Part shown: positions 8,728 to 17,207 of the stretch, one piece after another
Position numbering within the stretch: position 1 is the first letter of the stretch
Layout of the letters: each line of letters starts with the position of its first letter
Assembly (NCBI GenBank): GCA_002705265.1
Contig: PAHR01000003.1
Span: 1 to 53,335 of the forward strand
DNA: 53,335 nucleotides
Origin: Pelagibacteraceae bacterium
Lineage (GTDB): Bacteria > Pseudomonadota > Alphaproteobacteria > HIMB59
Direction of reading: 5' to 3'
Program-made: the position numbers and the translations under genes
The notes under the pieces: model-generated
Database searches by the model: none
What the model saw: only the letters and a program-made list of their open reading frames with translations
What the model was told of the DNA's origin: nothing

Positions 8728-10053
8728 TCATAGAAGAGGTGACCATGCTGGATCTGAGCCATCTCTTGGTGTGGGAATAATTCTTTCATTATAGCCAGTA
8801 ATATCAATAAAATGAATAGATGTTTGGCCTCCTGTACCATCCTCCTTGGATCTCTTTTGTCTATGGAATATTAGATATCTCCCATTAGGCGACCAAGCTG
8901 GGGATTCAAGTGAAAAATCTTTAACAACGACTCTTTCATTCATGCCGTTAGTATCCATAATACCTATATGAAATGAACCCTGAGTTAATTTTGCGAATGC
9001 AATTTGATCGCCTCTTGGTGACCATACTGGATTTCCATAAACGCCTTTTCCTCTGCTAATTCTTTTAATATTTTTACCATCTAAATTCATTGTATAAAGT
9101 TGAGGGTATCCTCCCCTATCAGAATTAAAAACAATTTTATTTCCATCTGGAGAGAAAGATGGAGAAGTATCTATTCCTGGATCATTAGTTAACCTATTGA
9201 TAACCCTTGTATTCAAATCCATTATATAAATTTCAGTATTTGCGGTTTTTGGATCAGTAAATGACATAACAATTTTTTTACTGTCAGGTGAAAATCTTGG
9301 AGCAAATGTCATACCAGGAAAATCGCCAACAATCTCTCTTACTCCTGTTTTTAAATTGTAAATGTACACTCTGGGTAAATTATTTTCATACTCCATGTAG
9401 GTTATTGTTTGATTATTTGGAGCAAATCTTGGAGTTAAAACTAAATTTTTTCCATTAGTTAAAAATTTATGACTTTCGGAGTGCCCATCTTGATCCATTA
9501 TAGCTAATCTTTTAACTCTTTGATCTAAAGGTCCTACTTCAGAGATGTAAACAATTCTAGTATCAAAGTATCCCCCTTCTCCAGTAATGCGTTCATAGAC
9601 TAAGTCACTTATTTTATGGCCTAATCTCCTTAAAAGATCTTTGTTTGGTATAGACATTTTTACTGCTTTAATTTCTTGAGCAGCAAAAACGTCATATAAT
9701 CTTATGCGAACAGAAAAACCTTGTTCAGTTTCACTAACATCTCCACTTAAAAGAAATTGTGCTTTGATAATCTTCCAATCTTCAAATCTAGGAACTTTAT
9801 TAACTAAGTTATCAGACTGTATATATAGCTCTTCATCAACAGTATAAAAAAGTCCAGAATTGGTTAAGTTATTAGATATTATTTTTCTTAAAACATTTCC
9901 TGCTTCATTGGCATTGTTATTATTTCCAAAAAAATTCGTTATAGCAATTGGGGTTGGTTCTACTTTACCTTGAGAAATAGTTACATCTAAAGCAGAATAA
10001 GCTCTAGGAACTATGAAAAATATAATTAGGAATATAAATTGAATTTTTTTCAT
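8728..10053 (-). CDS. tolB: Tol-Pal system beta-propeller protein TolB
   Basis: Periplasmic protein that binds Pal and TolA. Signal peptide about residues 1-20 (FIFLIIFFIVPRAYS), N-terminal TolB domain about 22-165, then a beta-propeller built from repeated PD40/WD40-like blades with recurrent motifs such as FAPRFSPDSKKI, SPSFSPDGNKI, NPVWSPRGDQI, SPAWSPNGRYL and DPAWSPLL. 441 residues is normal. It lies between tolA and pal in the standard order. No anomaly seen. Confidence 0.97.
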   Translation of the reverse strand: MKKIQFIFLIIFFIVPRAYSALDVTISQGKVEPTPIAITNFFGNNNNANEAGNVLRKIISNNLTNSGLFYTVDEELYIQSDNLVNKVPRFEDWKIIKAQFLLSGDVSETEQGFSVRIRLYDVFAAQEIKAVKMSIPNKDLLRRLGHKISDLVYERITGEGGYFDTRIVYISEVGPLDQRVKRLAIMDQDGHSESHKFLTNGKNLVLTPRFAPNNQTITYMEYENNLPRVYIYNLKTGVREIVGDFPGMTFAPRFSPDSKKIVMSFTDPKTANTEIYIMDLNTRVINRLTNDPGIDTSPSFSPDGNKIVFNSDRGGYPQLYTMNLDGKNIKRISRGKGVYGNPVWSPRGDQIAFAKLTQGSFHIGIMDTNGMNERVVVKDFSLESPAWSPNGRYLIFHRQKRSKEDGTGGQTSIHFIDITGYNERIIPTPRDGSDPAWSPLL

Positions 10054-10097
10054 ATTTTCTTATAGCATATATTTTTGATTTTTTTTGTAAAAATTCT

Positions 10098-11126
10098 TTA
10101 TGAATTATCAAACATCCAACTAAAATCAAACGTAAAATTAATTTCTTTCCATTCCTTATATTTGTCTTCTGGAAGCATTAAAGTGCTGCAATCCGGATGA
10201 TTAAAAGCTCTTAAAGCGGCCTCTCCAGCTGTTCTAAAATAAGGATCTGTATTCATTTTTGAGGTATTCTTAATTTTTGCTTCTTTAACAGTTCTATCTT
10301 CATTAACAATAATTTGAACTTGAACTTTAATATCTTCTAATTCTTTGGCTCCAGCAGGTACTGTATAACATGAATAAAGCTGCTGTTTTAACAACTCTAA
10401 TTCAGAAATTGTCATTTTTTTACCAACTTGTTCAGTGAATACATCCTCTTGTTTTTCTTTTGTCTCTTCTTGGATTTCTTTAAAATCTTTACTCTCATTT
10501 TCTATATCTTTAAGGACTTTACTAATATTAAATGATTTTTTTTTAGGTTTCTTTTTTACAACTATTTCTACTTCAGGTTCTTCTATAATTTCTCTTGGCT
10601 CTGGCTTTTCTTTTAATTTTATTTCAAAATCGTTTATAGGTTTAGTAGGTTTTTCTTCTACTACTTCTTCTGGTATGATTTTTTGATCAATAACAAAATC
10701 AGTTTCAACTTCCATAGAATCATTTGCTATAATTATTTCCTCAGGAGGTTCTATTAAAGGGGGGTCTTCAATAATTTCCTCGATTTCTTCAATAACTTCA
10801 TCAATTATAGGTACTTCTTCAACAGTTTCTTCAAGTGCCTCATTTATCTCTTCTTCTTGAACCCTATCAGGAACTATTTCATTAATCTCTTGATCAAACT
10901 CTGGAGCAACAGTTGTTTCTTCTACTATAAACATTTCAACTGGAAGTATTAACGGAATATCAGTTATTTTATCTTTATTAAAAGTTAAGCTAATCATTGG
11001 CAATAAAAAAAGAATATGAACCACAATAGAAAGAAAAGTAAAAGCATTGTCTTTTTTGTAATATAAAAAATCTTCTATATGAATTCTTATGTTTGTAATC
11101 GGATTAGCTATATATTGAGTGAACAA
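10098..11126 (-). CDS. tolA: Tol-Pal envelope protein TolA
   Basis: Inner-membrane-anchored energy transducer that spans the periplasm and contacts TolB and Pal. One membrane helix at about residues 27-49 follows a short cytoplasmic N-terminus. The middle (about 60-240) is a very acidic, Glu/Ile/Val/Pro-rich extension rather than the Ala/Lys-rich helix of E. coli TolA. The C-terminal 90 residues look like a TonB/TolA C-terminal domain (TISELELLKQQLYSCY, then AGEAALRAFNHPDCSTL). Position after tolR and before tolB settles the identity. Confidence 0.9.
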   Translation of the reverse strand: MFTQYIANPITNIRIHIEDFLYYKKDNAFTFLSIVVHILFLLPMISLTFNKDKITDIPLILPVEMFIVEETTVAPEFDQEINEIVPDRVQEEEINEALEETVEEVPIIDEVIEEIEEIIEDPPLIEPPEEIIIANDSMEVETDFVIDQKIIPEEVVEEKPTKPINDFEIKLKEKPEPREIIEEPEVEIVVKKKPKKKSFNISKVLKDIENESKDFKEIQEETKEKQEDVFTEQVGKKMTISELELLKQQLYSCYTVPAGAKELEDIKVQVQIIVNEDRTVKEAKIKNTSKMNTDPYFRTAGEAALRAFNHPDCSTLMLPEDKYKEWKEINFTFDFSWMFDNS

Positions 11127-11128
11127 AA

Positions 11129-11527
11129 TTATTTTATAGGTTTTTTTGTTACTAGAGCTATTTTTAAAAAACCAGAAGTGTTTAAAGCACCAAGCACTTT
11201 CATAACCTCGCCATAATTTATATCATTATCAGCTCTCAAAAAAATTCTTATATCATTATTGTTGCCAGCGAGTGCTCTAACTTTTGGAATTAATTCATCA
11301 AATACAATAATTTGATCAGCTATGAAAAGCTCATTATCTTGATTTAAGCTTATTTCTAAAGGTTCTCTTTGGGCATCTAAAGCTTGAGATTCAACTTTTG
11401 GTAAGTTAATCGGAACACCCACTGTTAAAAGAGGAGCTGTAACCATGAATACAATTAAGAGCACGAGCATAACATCTACCATTGGCGTGACATTGATTGC
11501 CGATACTGGACGATGCTTTTTTCTCAT
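11129..11527 (-). CDS. tolR: Tol-Pal proton channel subunit TolR
   Basis: ExbD/TolR-family inner-membrane protein that with TolQ uses the proton gradient to drive TolA. The N-terminus carries INVTPMVDVMLVLLIVFMV, with the channel aspartate Asp18 (equivalent to E. coli Asp23) at the start of the only membrane helix; the rest is a small periplasmic domain. 132 residues is slightly short but normal for the family. Its ATG overlaps the tolQ stop as TAATG. Confidence 0.95.
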   Translation of the reverse strand: MRKKHRPVSAINVTPMVDVMLVLLIVFMVTAPLLTVGVPINLPKVESQALDAQREPLEISLNQDNELFIADQIIVFDELIPKVRALAGNNNDIRIFLRADNDINYGEVMKVLGALNTSGFLKIALVTKKPIK

Positions 11528-12228
11528 TAATTTATCTGTCTTGAAATTATATTAACCAGATCTTTACCAAAGTTTTCTACTTCGGATAGATAATTATCAA
11601 TTCTAGCTGTAATTAAGTTATAAAAAGCTGTAGATGGTATTGCCACGAATAAACCAAGGGCAGTTACAAATAATGCTTCTGCGATTCCTGGAGCGACTAC
11701 AGCAAGGTTCGTATTTTGCGCAATAGCAATTGCCTGAAAGCTGTGCATGATCCCCCAAACGGTTCCAAATAATCCAATAAATGGTGCAACTGAACCTGAT
11801 GAAGCTAAGAAGGATAGTCCTTTGTTTAGTTTTGAATCTTCATTGCTAACACTCAATTCTAATACAGTTTCAAGTCTTTGAATAAAGGAGCTATCAGTTT
11901 TAGTTTTTGAATTTAATGATTTTTCATATTCATCCATAATATTTTTAAAAGTAGTAGAAAAACTTTCTTCTTCAAAATCATCAATTTGTTGATGTAGTTC
12001 GTCTAAAGTCACTCCCGACCAAAAATGATTTTCAAATTTTTTTGAAATACGCCTCATCTTACTAAGAGTAAAGATTTTTTGAACAATCACTTTCCATGAT
12101 TGAATAGAAAATATTACTAGTAAAATAATTACAAATTTAACAATCCAATCAGATTTAAAAAACATTGAGAACATAGAAAAATCTACAGACCCCTCCATTG
12201 AAGCTAAATTAGTAATCTCATTCTCCAT
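11527..12228 (-). CDS. tolQ: Tol-Pal proton channel subunit TolQ
   Basis: MotA/TolQ/ExbB family channel protein. I choose the ATG at 12228 (MENEITNL, 233 residues) because AGGAG lies 10 bases upstream and the longer in-frame reading would run into the preceding gene. Three membrane helices: about 24-40, about 135-160 (with GTVWGIMHSF) and about 170-200 (with PGIAEALFVTALGLFVAIPS), the last two being the family hallmark. First gene of tolQRAB-pal-cpoB. Confidence 0.95.
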   Translation of the reverse strand: MENEITNLASMEGSVDFSMFSMFFKSDWIVKFVIILLVIFSIQSWKVIVQKIFTLSKMRRISKKFENHFWSGVTLDELHQQIDDFEEESFSTTFKNIMDEYEKSLNSKTKTDSSFIQRLETVLELSVSNEDSKLNKGLSFLASSGSVAPFIGLFGTVWGIMHSFQAIAIAQNTNLAVVAPGIAEALFVTALGLFVAIPSTAFYNLITARIDNYLSEVENFGKDLVNIISRQIN

Positions 12229-12229
12229 T

Positions 12230-12550
12230 TTAACTAGTCTCCTTTTTATAAGATATTTTTTTTGCAACAGTTTCTAAATCTTCAGAATGAACCATCACCC
12301 AAAAACCTGGTCTATTTTTTTCACATAAAGCAATTACAGGAATTTTATTTTCTTTATCTGCATATAATTTAGTTTCATCCCAAAGTTTTACAGCAGAATG
12401 TTTAGCTCTTAGTTTACATTCAACAAATAAACTGTCATGAATCACATCTGCATGTGTAACTTTTGAATTTATGCCGCTCAAAGCATTTCTAATTCCACCA
12501 AAAAATTTGGCCACTAACCTTTCTCTATTTTTCCATGCTTTATCAGGCAT
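12230..12550 (-). CDS. Small PDDEXK-type nuclease, Holliday-junction-resolvase-like (hypothetical)
   Basis: A 106-residue protein lying between yebC (8-base overlap) and tolQ (one base between its stop and the tolQ ATG). It has the spacing of a minimal PDDEXK nuclease: Glu10 in a helix KNRERLVAKFFGG, Asp35 in HADV, and the E-x-K strand VECK with Glu44 and Lys46, then a predicted helix and PVIALCEK and FWVMVHSEDL strands. That resembles small phage and actinobacterial resolvase-like proteins of similar layout. In many alphaproteobacteria this interval holds ruvC, ruvA and ruvB, so a role in branched-DNA processing is an attractive inference, but not shown. No DNA-binding extension or signal peptide. 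Confidence 0.6.
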   Translation of the reverse strand: MPDKAWKNRERLVAKFFGGIRNALSGINSKVTHADVIHDSLFVECKLRAKHSAVKLWDETKLYADKENKIPVIALCEKNRPGFWVMVHSEDLETVAKKISYKKETS

Positions 12551-13283
12551 CTGATTCTTCTATCAATGTACTATCAAACTCTAGATTAGAGAAACAATTT
12601 TGGACATCATCATTATCCTCAAGCTCTTCATTTAATCTAAGAAGTTTTTCAAGATCTTCTTTTGAAGTGATTTCTACACTAAGATTAGACTTCCATATAA
12701 ATTTAGCGGATTCTACATCAAGACCAGCGTCTTGTGAGAGTTTTTCAAAATTAGCTAAATCTTCATATTTACAATAAATATAAGTTTCACTAGTTTCATT
12801 AGTATAATCCTCAACGCCCCTTTCAATAAATTCCTCTAAAATATTGTCTGGAATAGTTGATTTAATAATAATTTCACCAACTTTATCAAAATTATAGCTG
12901 ACACTTCCAGTTTCACCTAAATTACCTCCATTTTTTGAAAAAATAGATCTTATTTCAGAAGCTGTCCTGTTTTTATTGTCTGTTAGAGCTTCTACAATAA
13001 ATGCCGTTCCATTAGGTCCATAACCTTCATATCTTACTTCAATATAATCTGTAGCTTCTGAGCTATTTCTATTAATGGCTCTCTCAACATTTTCTTTAGG
13101 CATATTGACACTTCTTGCATTATTAATTGCAAGTCTAAGTCTTGGATTTGACTCTGTATCAGGCCCTCCAATTTTTGCTGCAATTTGAATTTCTCTTCCA
13201 ATTTTAGCAAATTGCTTAGCTCTTTTTTTATCCTGAGCTCCTTTTCTAAATTGAATATTTTTAAATTTTGAATGACCTGCCAT
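12543..13283 (-). CDS. yebC: YebC/PmpR family protein (translation/transcription factor)
   Basis: The YebC (TACO1/PmpR) family is conserved in bacteria, described as a transcriptional regulator and more recently as a ribosome-associated factor relieving stalls on proline stretches. The 246-residue product begins MAGHSKFKNIQFRKGAQDKK, the near-universal N-terminus, and has GYGPNGTAFIVEALTDNKNRT and NGGNLGETGSVSYNFDK, the family core. Two acidic C-terminal domains follow. It is cotranscribed with the phosphodiesterase gene upstream and the PDDEXK-type gene downstream. Confidence 0.95.
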   Translation of the reverse strand: MAGHSKFKNIQFRKGAQDKKRAKQFAKIGREIQIAAKIGGPDTESNPRLRLAINNARSVNMPKENVERAINRNSSEATDYIEVRYEGYGPNGTAFIVEALTDNKNRTASEIRSIFSKNGGNLGETGSVSYNFDKVGEIIIKSTIPDNILEEFIERGVEDYTNETSETYIYCKYEDLANFEKLSQDAGLDVESAKFIWKSNLSVEITSKEDLEKLLRLNEELEDNDDVQNCFSNLEFDSTLIEESDA

Positions 13284-13288
13284 TTAAA

Positions 13289-14092
13289 TTAATTATTTAT
13301 AATTCCTCCAATTTGAAAAGACTTTATAGAAACTTTTTCATCAAAATTTTTTGTTATTACTATTCCCGAAATAGTAGCTTCTCCATCTGCTGGCTCTAAT
13401 CTATTTGACTTAATTCCCGTTCTCATTCTTCTTATAGCATTATCTTTTTTCATTCCAATAATTGAATCATAATCTCCTGTCATTCCGATATCTGTTTGGA
13501 AAGCAGTTCCCTTTGGAAGTATCCTAGAATCTGATGTTGGTATATGAGTATGTGTTCCATAAATTCCTGTAAATTTTCCGTCATAATGTTGTCCAATTCC
13601 ATTTTTTTCAGAAGTCGCTTCTCCATGAACCTCTAAAAATGAATAATTTGCTTTATTAGCGTCTAAAAGAGATAAAATTTCATTATCTAAAGTATAAAAA
13701 GGGTCATTTAGAGGAATATCTATAAATAGTTTTGTATGAACTTGGCAAATTAAAATATTAAATCCATTTTTATGTTGAAAAATTTTAAAACCATTTCCTG
13801 GAGAATTTTTTAAAAAATTAATTGGTCTTATAATATTGTTATTAGGGTTTGTATTAATATAATCAATGATCTCGGGTTTGTCCCATGAGTGATTTCCGAG
13901 CGTCACTGCGTCCACTCCTAAACTAGTAAGTTCCTCATAGATTTTTGGTGTAATACCAAATCCAGCAGCAGAATTTTCTGCATTCACAACAGTAAAATCT
14001 ATTTTGTATTTTTCTTTTATTTTAGGCAAATGTTTATGTAATGCATTTCTTCCAGCTCTACCAACTAAGTCACCTATAAATAAGAAATTCAT
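13289..14092 (-). CDS. YmdB-family metallophosphoesterase
   Basis: Calcineurin-like metal-dependent phosphodiesterase of the TIGR00282/YmdB family; Bacillus YmdB hydrolyses 2',3'-cyclic nucleotides. Metal-site motifs are in order: GDLVGRAGR with Asp8, NAENSAAGFG, GNHSWD, then EVHGEATSEK and GTHTHIPTSD carrying the C-terminal histidines. 267 residues matches the family. The cellular substrate cannot be read from sequence. Its start overlaps the upstream 5-FCL gene by four bases (ATGA), showing translational coupling. Confidence 0.9.
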   Translation of the reverse strand: MNFLFIGDLVGRAGRNALHKHLPKIKEKYKIDFTVVNAENSAAGFGITPKIYEELTSLGVDAVTLGNHSWDKPEIIDYINTNPNNNIIRPINFLKNSPGNGFKIFQHKNGFNILICQVHTKLFIDIPLNDPFYTLDNEILSLLDANKANYSFLEVHGEATSEKNGIGQHYDGKFTGIYGTHTHIPTSDSRILPKGTAFQTDIGMTGDYDSIIGMKKDNAIRRMRTGIKSNRLEPADGEATISGIVITKNFDEKVSIKSFQIGGIINN

Positions 14093-14655
14093 GTTATAAT
14101 TTTTTTATTTTCCGTACAGATATAATCTACTTTTTGATCAAACTCTTCTTTAAAATTTATATCACATATTTGCATATCAAAAGCTGCTAGAATAGTGAAA
14201 AAATTTTTATTTTTTTCTCTTAGCTTTTTTATAGTTCTATCATAGAACCCCCCTCCATAGCCAACTCTATAACCATCTTCACTAAATGCCGTACATGAAG
14301 CAACAATTAAATCTGGTTTCACACTAGGAGAATGAATGGGCTCAGGAATATCTTTATAACCTTTGACAACATTATTATCTTGATAAGAAAATATTCTAAA
14401 ATCTAATGGTGATATTTTATTTTCAACTACAGGAAGACCAACTTTAATTTTTTTTTCTTCTAAAAGCGGACATAACCCCAAAACTTCTACTTCTTTTTTG
14501 AATGGATAGAATAAACCCACACATTGAATGCCAGATAAATTATTAATTAATCCAAAAATTTTTTCATTAATTATTTTTGATTTAATTAAGATTTCATTTT
14601 TTGATAAATTTTGTCTCTTACTAAGAAAATTTTTACGAATTTGTTTTTTATTCAC
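14089..14655 (-). CDS. 5-formyltetrahydrofolate cyclo-ligase
   Basis: ATP-dependent enzyme that returns 5-formyl-THF to the active folate pool as 5,10-methenyl-THF. The 188-residue protein has the N-terminal basic helix KKQIRKNFLSKRQ, the strand QCVGLFYPFKKEV, and the diagnostic C-terminal loop FSEDGYRVGYGGGFYDRTI. Overlaps zapA by 8 bases and the YmdB-type gene by 4. In many proteobacteria 6S RNA lies between zapA and this gene; the overlap rules that out here. Confidence 0.93.
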   Translation of the reverse strand: MNKKQIRKNFLSKRQNLSKNEILIKSKIINEKIFGLINNLSGIQCVGLFYPFKKEVEVLGLCPLLEEKKIKVGLPVVENKISPLDFRIFSYQDNNVVKGYKDIPEPIHSPSVKPDLIVASCTAFSEDGYRVGYGGGFYDRTIKKLREKNKNFFTILAAFDMQICDINFKEEFDQKVDYICTENKKIIT

Positions 14656-14983
14656 TTGATAATTCAGAATTTAATTTTAAAAGAATTGAATCAACTATTT
14701 GTTTTAAATCCCTTTTTTCTTCCTCTAGTTTTTGAATTTGATTTTCATAAAATAATTTTGTGTTGAGTGTTTCTTTCAAAATTTTTTCTTCATTAAATTT
14801 ATTTTCCATTGATTTTAGAAAAGCTATAAACGTTGATGTCAAAAAAGGCACACTTTCTCTTTTTTCTAAATCAATAAGAGAGCTAATCTCGGTAGCAATT
14901 TGCTTAACAACTTCTTGATTATCTTCTGAGCATTGAATTTTTAAAGGTCTTCCTGCAATATTTAATTCAAGACTAGGCATCAT
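14648..14983 (-). CDS. zapA: Cell division protein ZapA
   Basis: Small cytoplasmic protein that bundles FtsZ filaments. N-terminal globular domain (about residues 3-55) begins SLELNIAGRPLKIQCSEDN, as in ZapA, and is followed by a long coiled coil (about 60-108). 111 residues is normal. Two adjacent methionines are possible starts; they change only one residue. It overlaps the upstream coiled-coil gene by 11 bases and is followed by the folate enzyme, a standard neighbourhood. Confidence 0.88.
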   Translation of the reverse strand: MMPSLELNIAGRPLKIQCSEDNQEVVKQIATEISSLIDLEKRESVPFLTSTFIAFLKSMENKFNEEKILKETLNTKLFYENQIQKLEEEKRDLKQIVDSILLKLNSELSSE

Positions 14984-15233
14984 TCTCTATATTAACAAGC
15001 ACTTCTTCTATTTTATCTGTAGCTTGATCAATTAATTGATTTTTTTCCTTTATTTGTTTTTGATTAATTAAAATCTCTTCATTAAGCTCGGTTTCTTTTT
15101 TTTCAAGATATTCTATTTTTAAATTAGTGTTAGATAGCTTATTTTCTAATTCTTTTGATAATTCTTTATAATGTTTGAGTTTATCGACTAATTGGTCTAT
15201 TTTGTTTGTGATTTGTTGTTGAATATCTTCCAT
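14973..15233 (-). CDS. Coiled-coil protein, DUF4164-like
   Basis: An 86-residue, almost wholly helical protein of charged heptads (ELSKELENKLSNTNLKIEYL and onwards), with no membrane segment. A small DUF4164-like coiled-coil protein often sits directly before zapA in alphaproteobacteria, which is the main support for the call. It overlaps zapA by 11 bases and probably forms the first gene of the whole minus-strand block, only 35 bases from the divergent tkt. Its function is unknown; a divisome role is a guess by association. Confidence 0.7.
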   Translation of the reverse strand: MEDIQQQITNKIDQLVDKLKHYKELSKELENKLSNTNLKIEYLEKKETELNEEILINQKQIKEKNQLIDQATDKIEEVLVNIENDA

Positions 15234-15268
15234 AAGCTAATTTATAAATATAAAGTGAAGTTATTCCA

Positions 15269-17203
15269 TTGAAAAATTATCGTGAATTAGCAAATTGCAT
15301 TAGATTTCTATCTATAGACGCAGTTGAAAAAGCAAAATCAGGCCATCCAGGTATGCCTATGGGTATGGCAGATATAGCTACAGTTCTATTTAGGGATTTT
15401 ATTAAATTTAATCCTAAAGACCCAGAATGGCAATTTAGAGATAGATTCGTTTTATCTAATGGCCACGGGTCTATGCTTCTTTACTCAATTTTATATCTAA
15501 CTGGATATAAAAAAATTAATTTAAACCAGATTAAAAACTTTCGACAATTTGGATTTAAAACAGCTGGTCATCCTGAATTTGAGCCTGAAGCAGGAATAGA
15601 AATTACAACCGGACCTCTTGGGCAAGGAATTGCAAATGCAGTTGGTATGGCGATTTCTCTAAAGAACATGTCTTCAAAACTTAAATTAAAATTTTGTCCA
15701 AAAGTTTATGTATTTTGTGGGGACGGCTGTCTTCAAGAAGGAATTAGTCAAGAAGCTATAAGTTTTGCTGGTCATCTAAATTTAAACAATCTGATACTCA
15801 TTTATGATAATAATCAAATAAGTATTGATGGTTCTACTGATTTATCTTTTTCAGATAATACCAATAAAAGATTTGAATCCGTTAATTGGGAAGTGATTAG
15901 TGGGCAAGGTCATAATTACACAAGTATAAAAAGTTCTTTTAATAAAGCTATTAAATCTAAGAAACCTTGCTTAATTAATTTTAAAACAATTATTGGCTAT
16001 GGATCTCCTAGTAAAGCAGCTTCAGCTTCATCACATGGTTCGCCTTTAGGAACAGAGGAGATAGTTAAAACTAGAAAAAAACTTAATTGGAACCATAGCA
16101 ACTTTGAAATTCCACCAAAATTATTAAAAATTTGGAGGTCTAGTCACAACAAAAATATTTCCTTTTATAAATCTTCAAAAAAACAAGAATTAAAAATAAA
16201 AGTATTTAAATCGAAAAATAATATTAAAAAACTTTTTCCAAAAATTAAACAAGAAGCTAAAAATTTTACCTCTGATCAAGCGACAAGGAAATCTTCACAA
16301 ATGATTATTAATTATTTAAGTGAATCTGAATTAGTAATTGGTGGGTCAGCGGATTTAACCGGCTCTAATTTAACTAAAGGAAATTCTATGAAAATATTAG
16401 ACAAAAATAACATGGAAGGTCAGTATATTCATTTTGGTGTGAGAGAACATGGAATGGCTGGAATCATGAATGGCATCTCAGCTATAAATTTTAGTAGAGT
16501 TTTCTCAGGAACATTTTTAAGTTTTGCAGACTACATGAAACCGAGTATTAGATTAGCTGCCCTTATGAAATTAAACCCGATTATGGTCTTTACTCATGAC
16601 TCAATTGGTCTTGGAGAAGATGGACCAACACATCAGCCTATAGAACAAATTAATATGCTAAGGTCAATTCCTAATAGCAATGTATTCAGACCTGCAGATC
16701 TTTTAGAAACAGCATTATGTTGGGAGGCAGCAATTAGCATTAATGATGGACCTTCATTCCTATGCCTTTCAAGGCAAAATCTACCACAAATTTCTAACAA
16801 AAAAATCCCAATCAATAACTTTAAAGGGGCTTATATAATTGAACAAAATGCTATTAAAAACAATATCACTATAGTGGCTACAGGATCTGAAGTGTCATTG
16901 GCCATAGAAGTTTCACAAAAACTTAAAGAAAAAGGAATATCTTCAAAAGTTGTTTCAATGCCTTCAACTTCAATTTTTGAAAAACAAAGTAATGCCTTTA
17001 AGAATAATTTACTTAAATCCTCTAATAAAGAAATTTTTGTTATTGAAGCTGGTTCAACAATGTATTGGAATAAACTTACAAACCCAGAAAATATATTTGG
17101 TATTGATGAGTTTGGATTAAGTGCTCCAGCTTCACAGGTCTATAATTATTTCGGGCTTAATGCAAAAAAAATATCAACTAAAATTTTAAAAAAGGTAGAA
17201 TAA
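15269..17203 (+). CDS. tkt: Transketolase
   Basis: Thiamine-diphosphate enzyme of the non-oxidative pentose phosphate and Calvin-type carbon exchanges. N-terminal KAKSGHPGMPMG and SNGHGSMLLYS, the ThDP motif starting GDGCLQEG and ending near DNNQIS, the central GSADLTGSN and the DSIGLGEDGPTHQPIEQ block are all present; 644 residues is normal. The start is TTG at 15269: family alignment needs residues right from there, and no in-frame ATG or GTG is available. Divergent from the DUF4164-like gene with only 35 bases for both promoters. First gene of tkt-gap-fba-efp. Confidence 0.96.
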   Translation: MKNYRELANCIRFLSIDAVEKAKSGHPGMPMGMADIATVLFRDFIKFNPKDPEWQFRDRFVLSNGHGSMLLYSILYLTGYKKINLNQIKNFRQFGFKTAGHPEFEPEAGIEITTGPLGQGIANAVGMAISLKNMSSKLKLKFCPKVYVFCGDGCLQEGISQEAISFAGHLNLNNLILIYDNNQISIDGSTDLSFSDNTNKRFESVNWEVISGQGHNYTSIKSSFNKAIKSKKPCLINFKTIIGYGSPSKAASASSHGSPLGTEEIVKTRKKLNWNHSNFEIPPKLLKIWRSSHNKNISFYKSSKKQELKIKVFKSKNNIKKLFPKIKQEAKNFTSDQATRKSSQMIINYLSESELVIGGSADLTGSNLTKGNSMKILDKNNMEGQYIHFGVREHGMAGIMNGISAINFSRVFSGTFLSFADYMKPSIRLAALMKLNPIMVFTHDSIGLGEDGPTHQPIEQINMLRSIPNSNVFRPADLLETALCWEAAISINDGPSFLCLSRQNLPQISNKKIPINNFKGAYIIEQNAIKNNITIVATGSEVSLAIEVSQKLKEKGISSKVVSMPSTSIFEKQSNAFKNNLLKSSNKEIFVIEAGSTMYWNKLTNPENIFGIDEFGLSAPASQVYNYFGLNAKKISTKILKKVE

Positions 17204-17207
17204 ACAA

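Noticed and set aside
12535-12777. 80-codon plus-strand frame over the 3' end of yebC
   Set aside because: Ser/Arg-rich antisense shadow of a conserved gene.
14648-14660. 6S RNA between zapA and the 5-FCL gene
   Set aside because: The two genes overlap by 8 bases, so there is no space for it.
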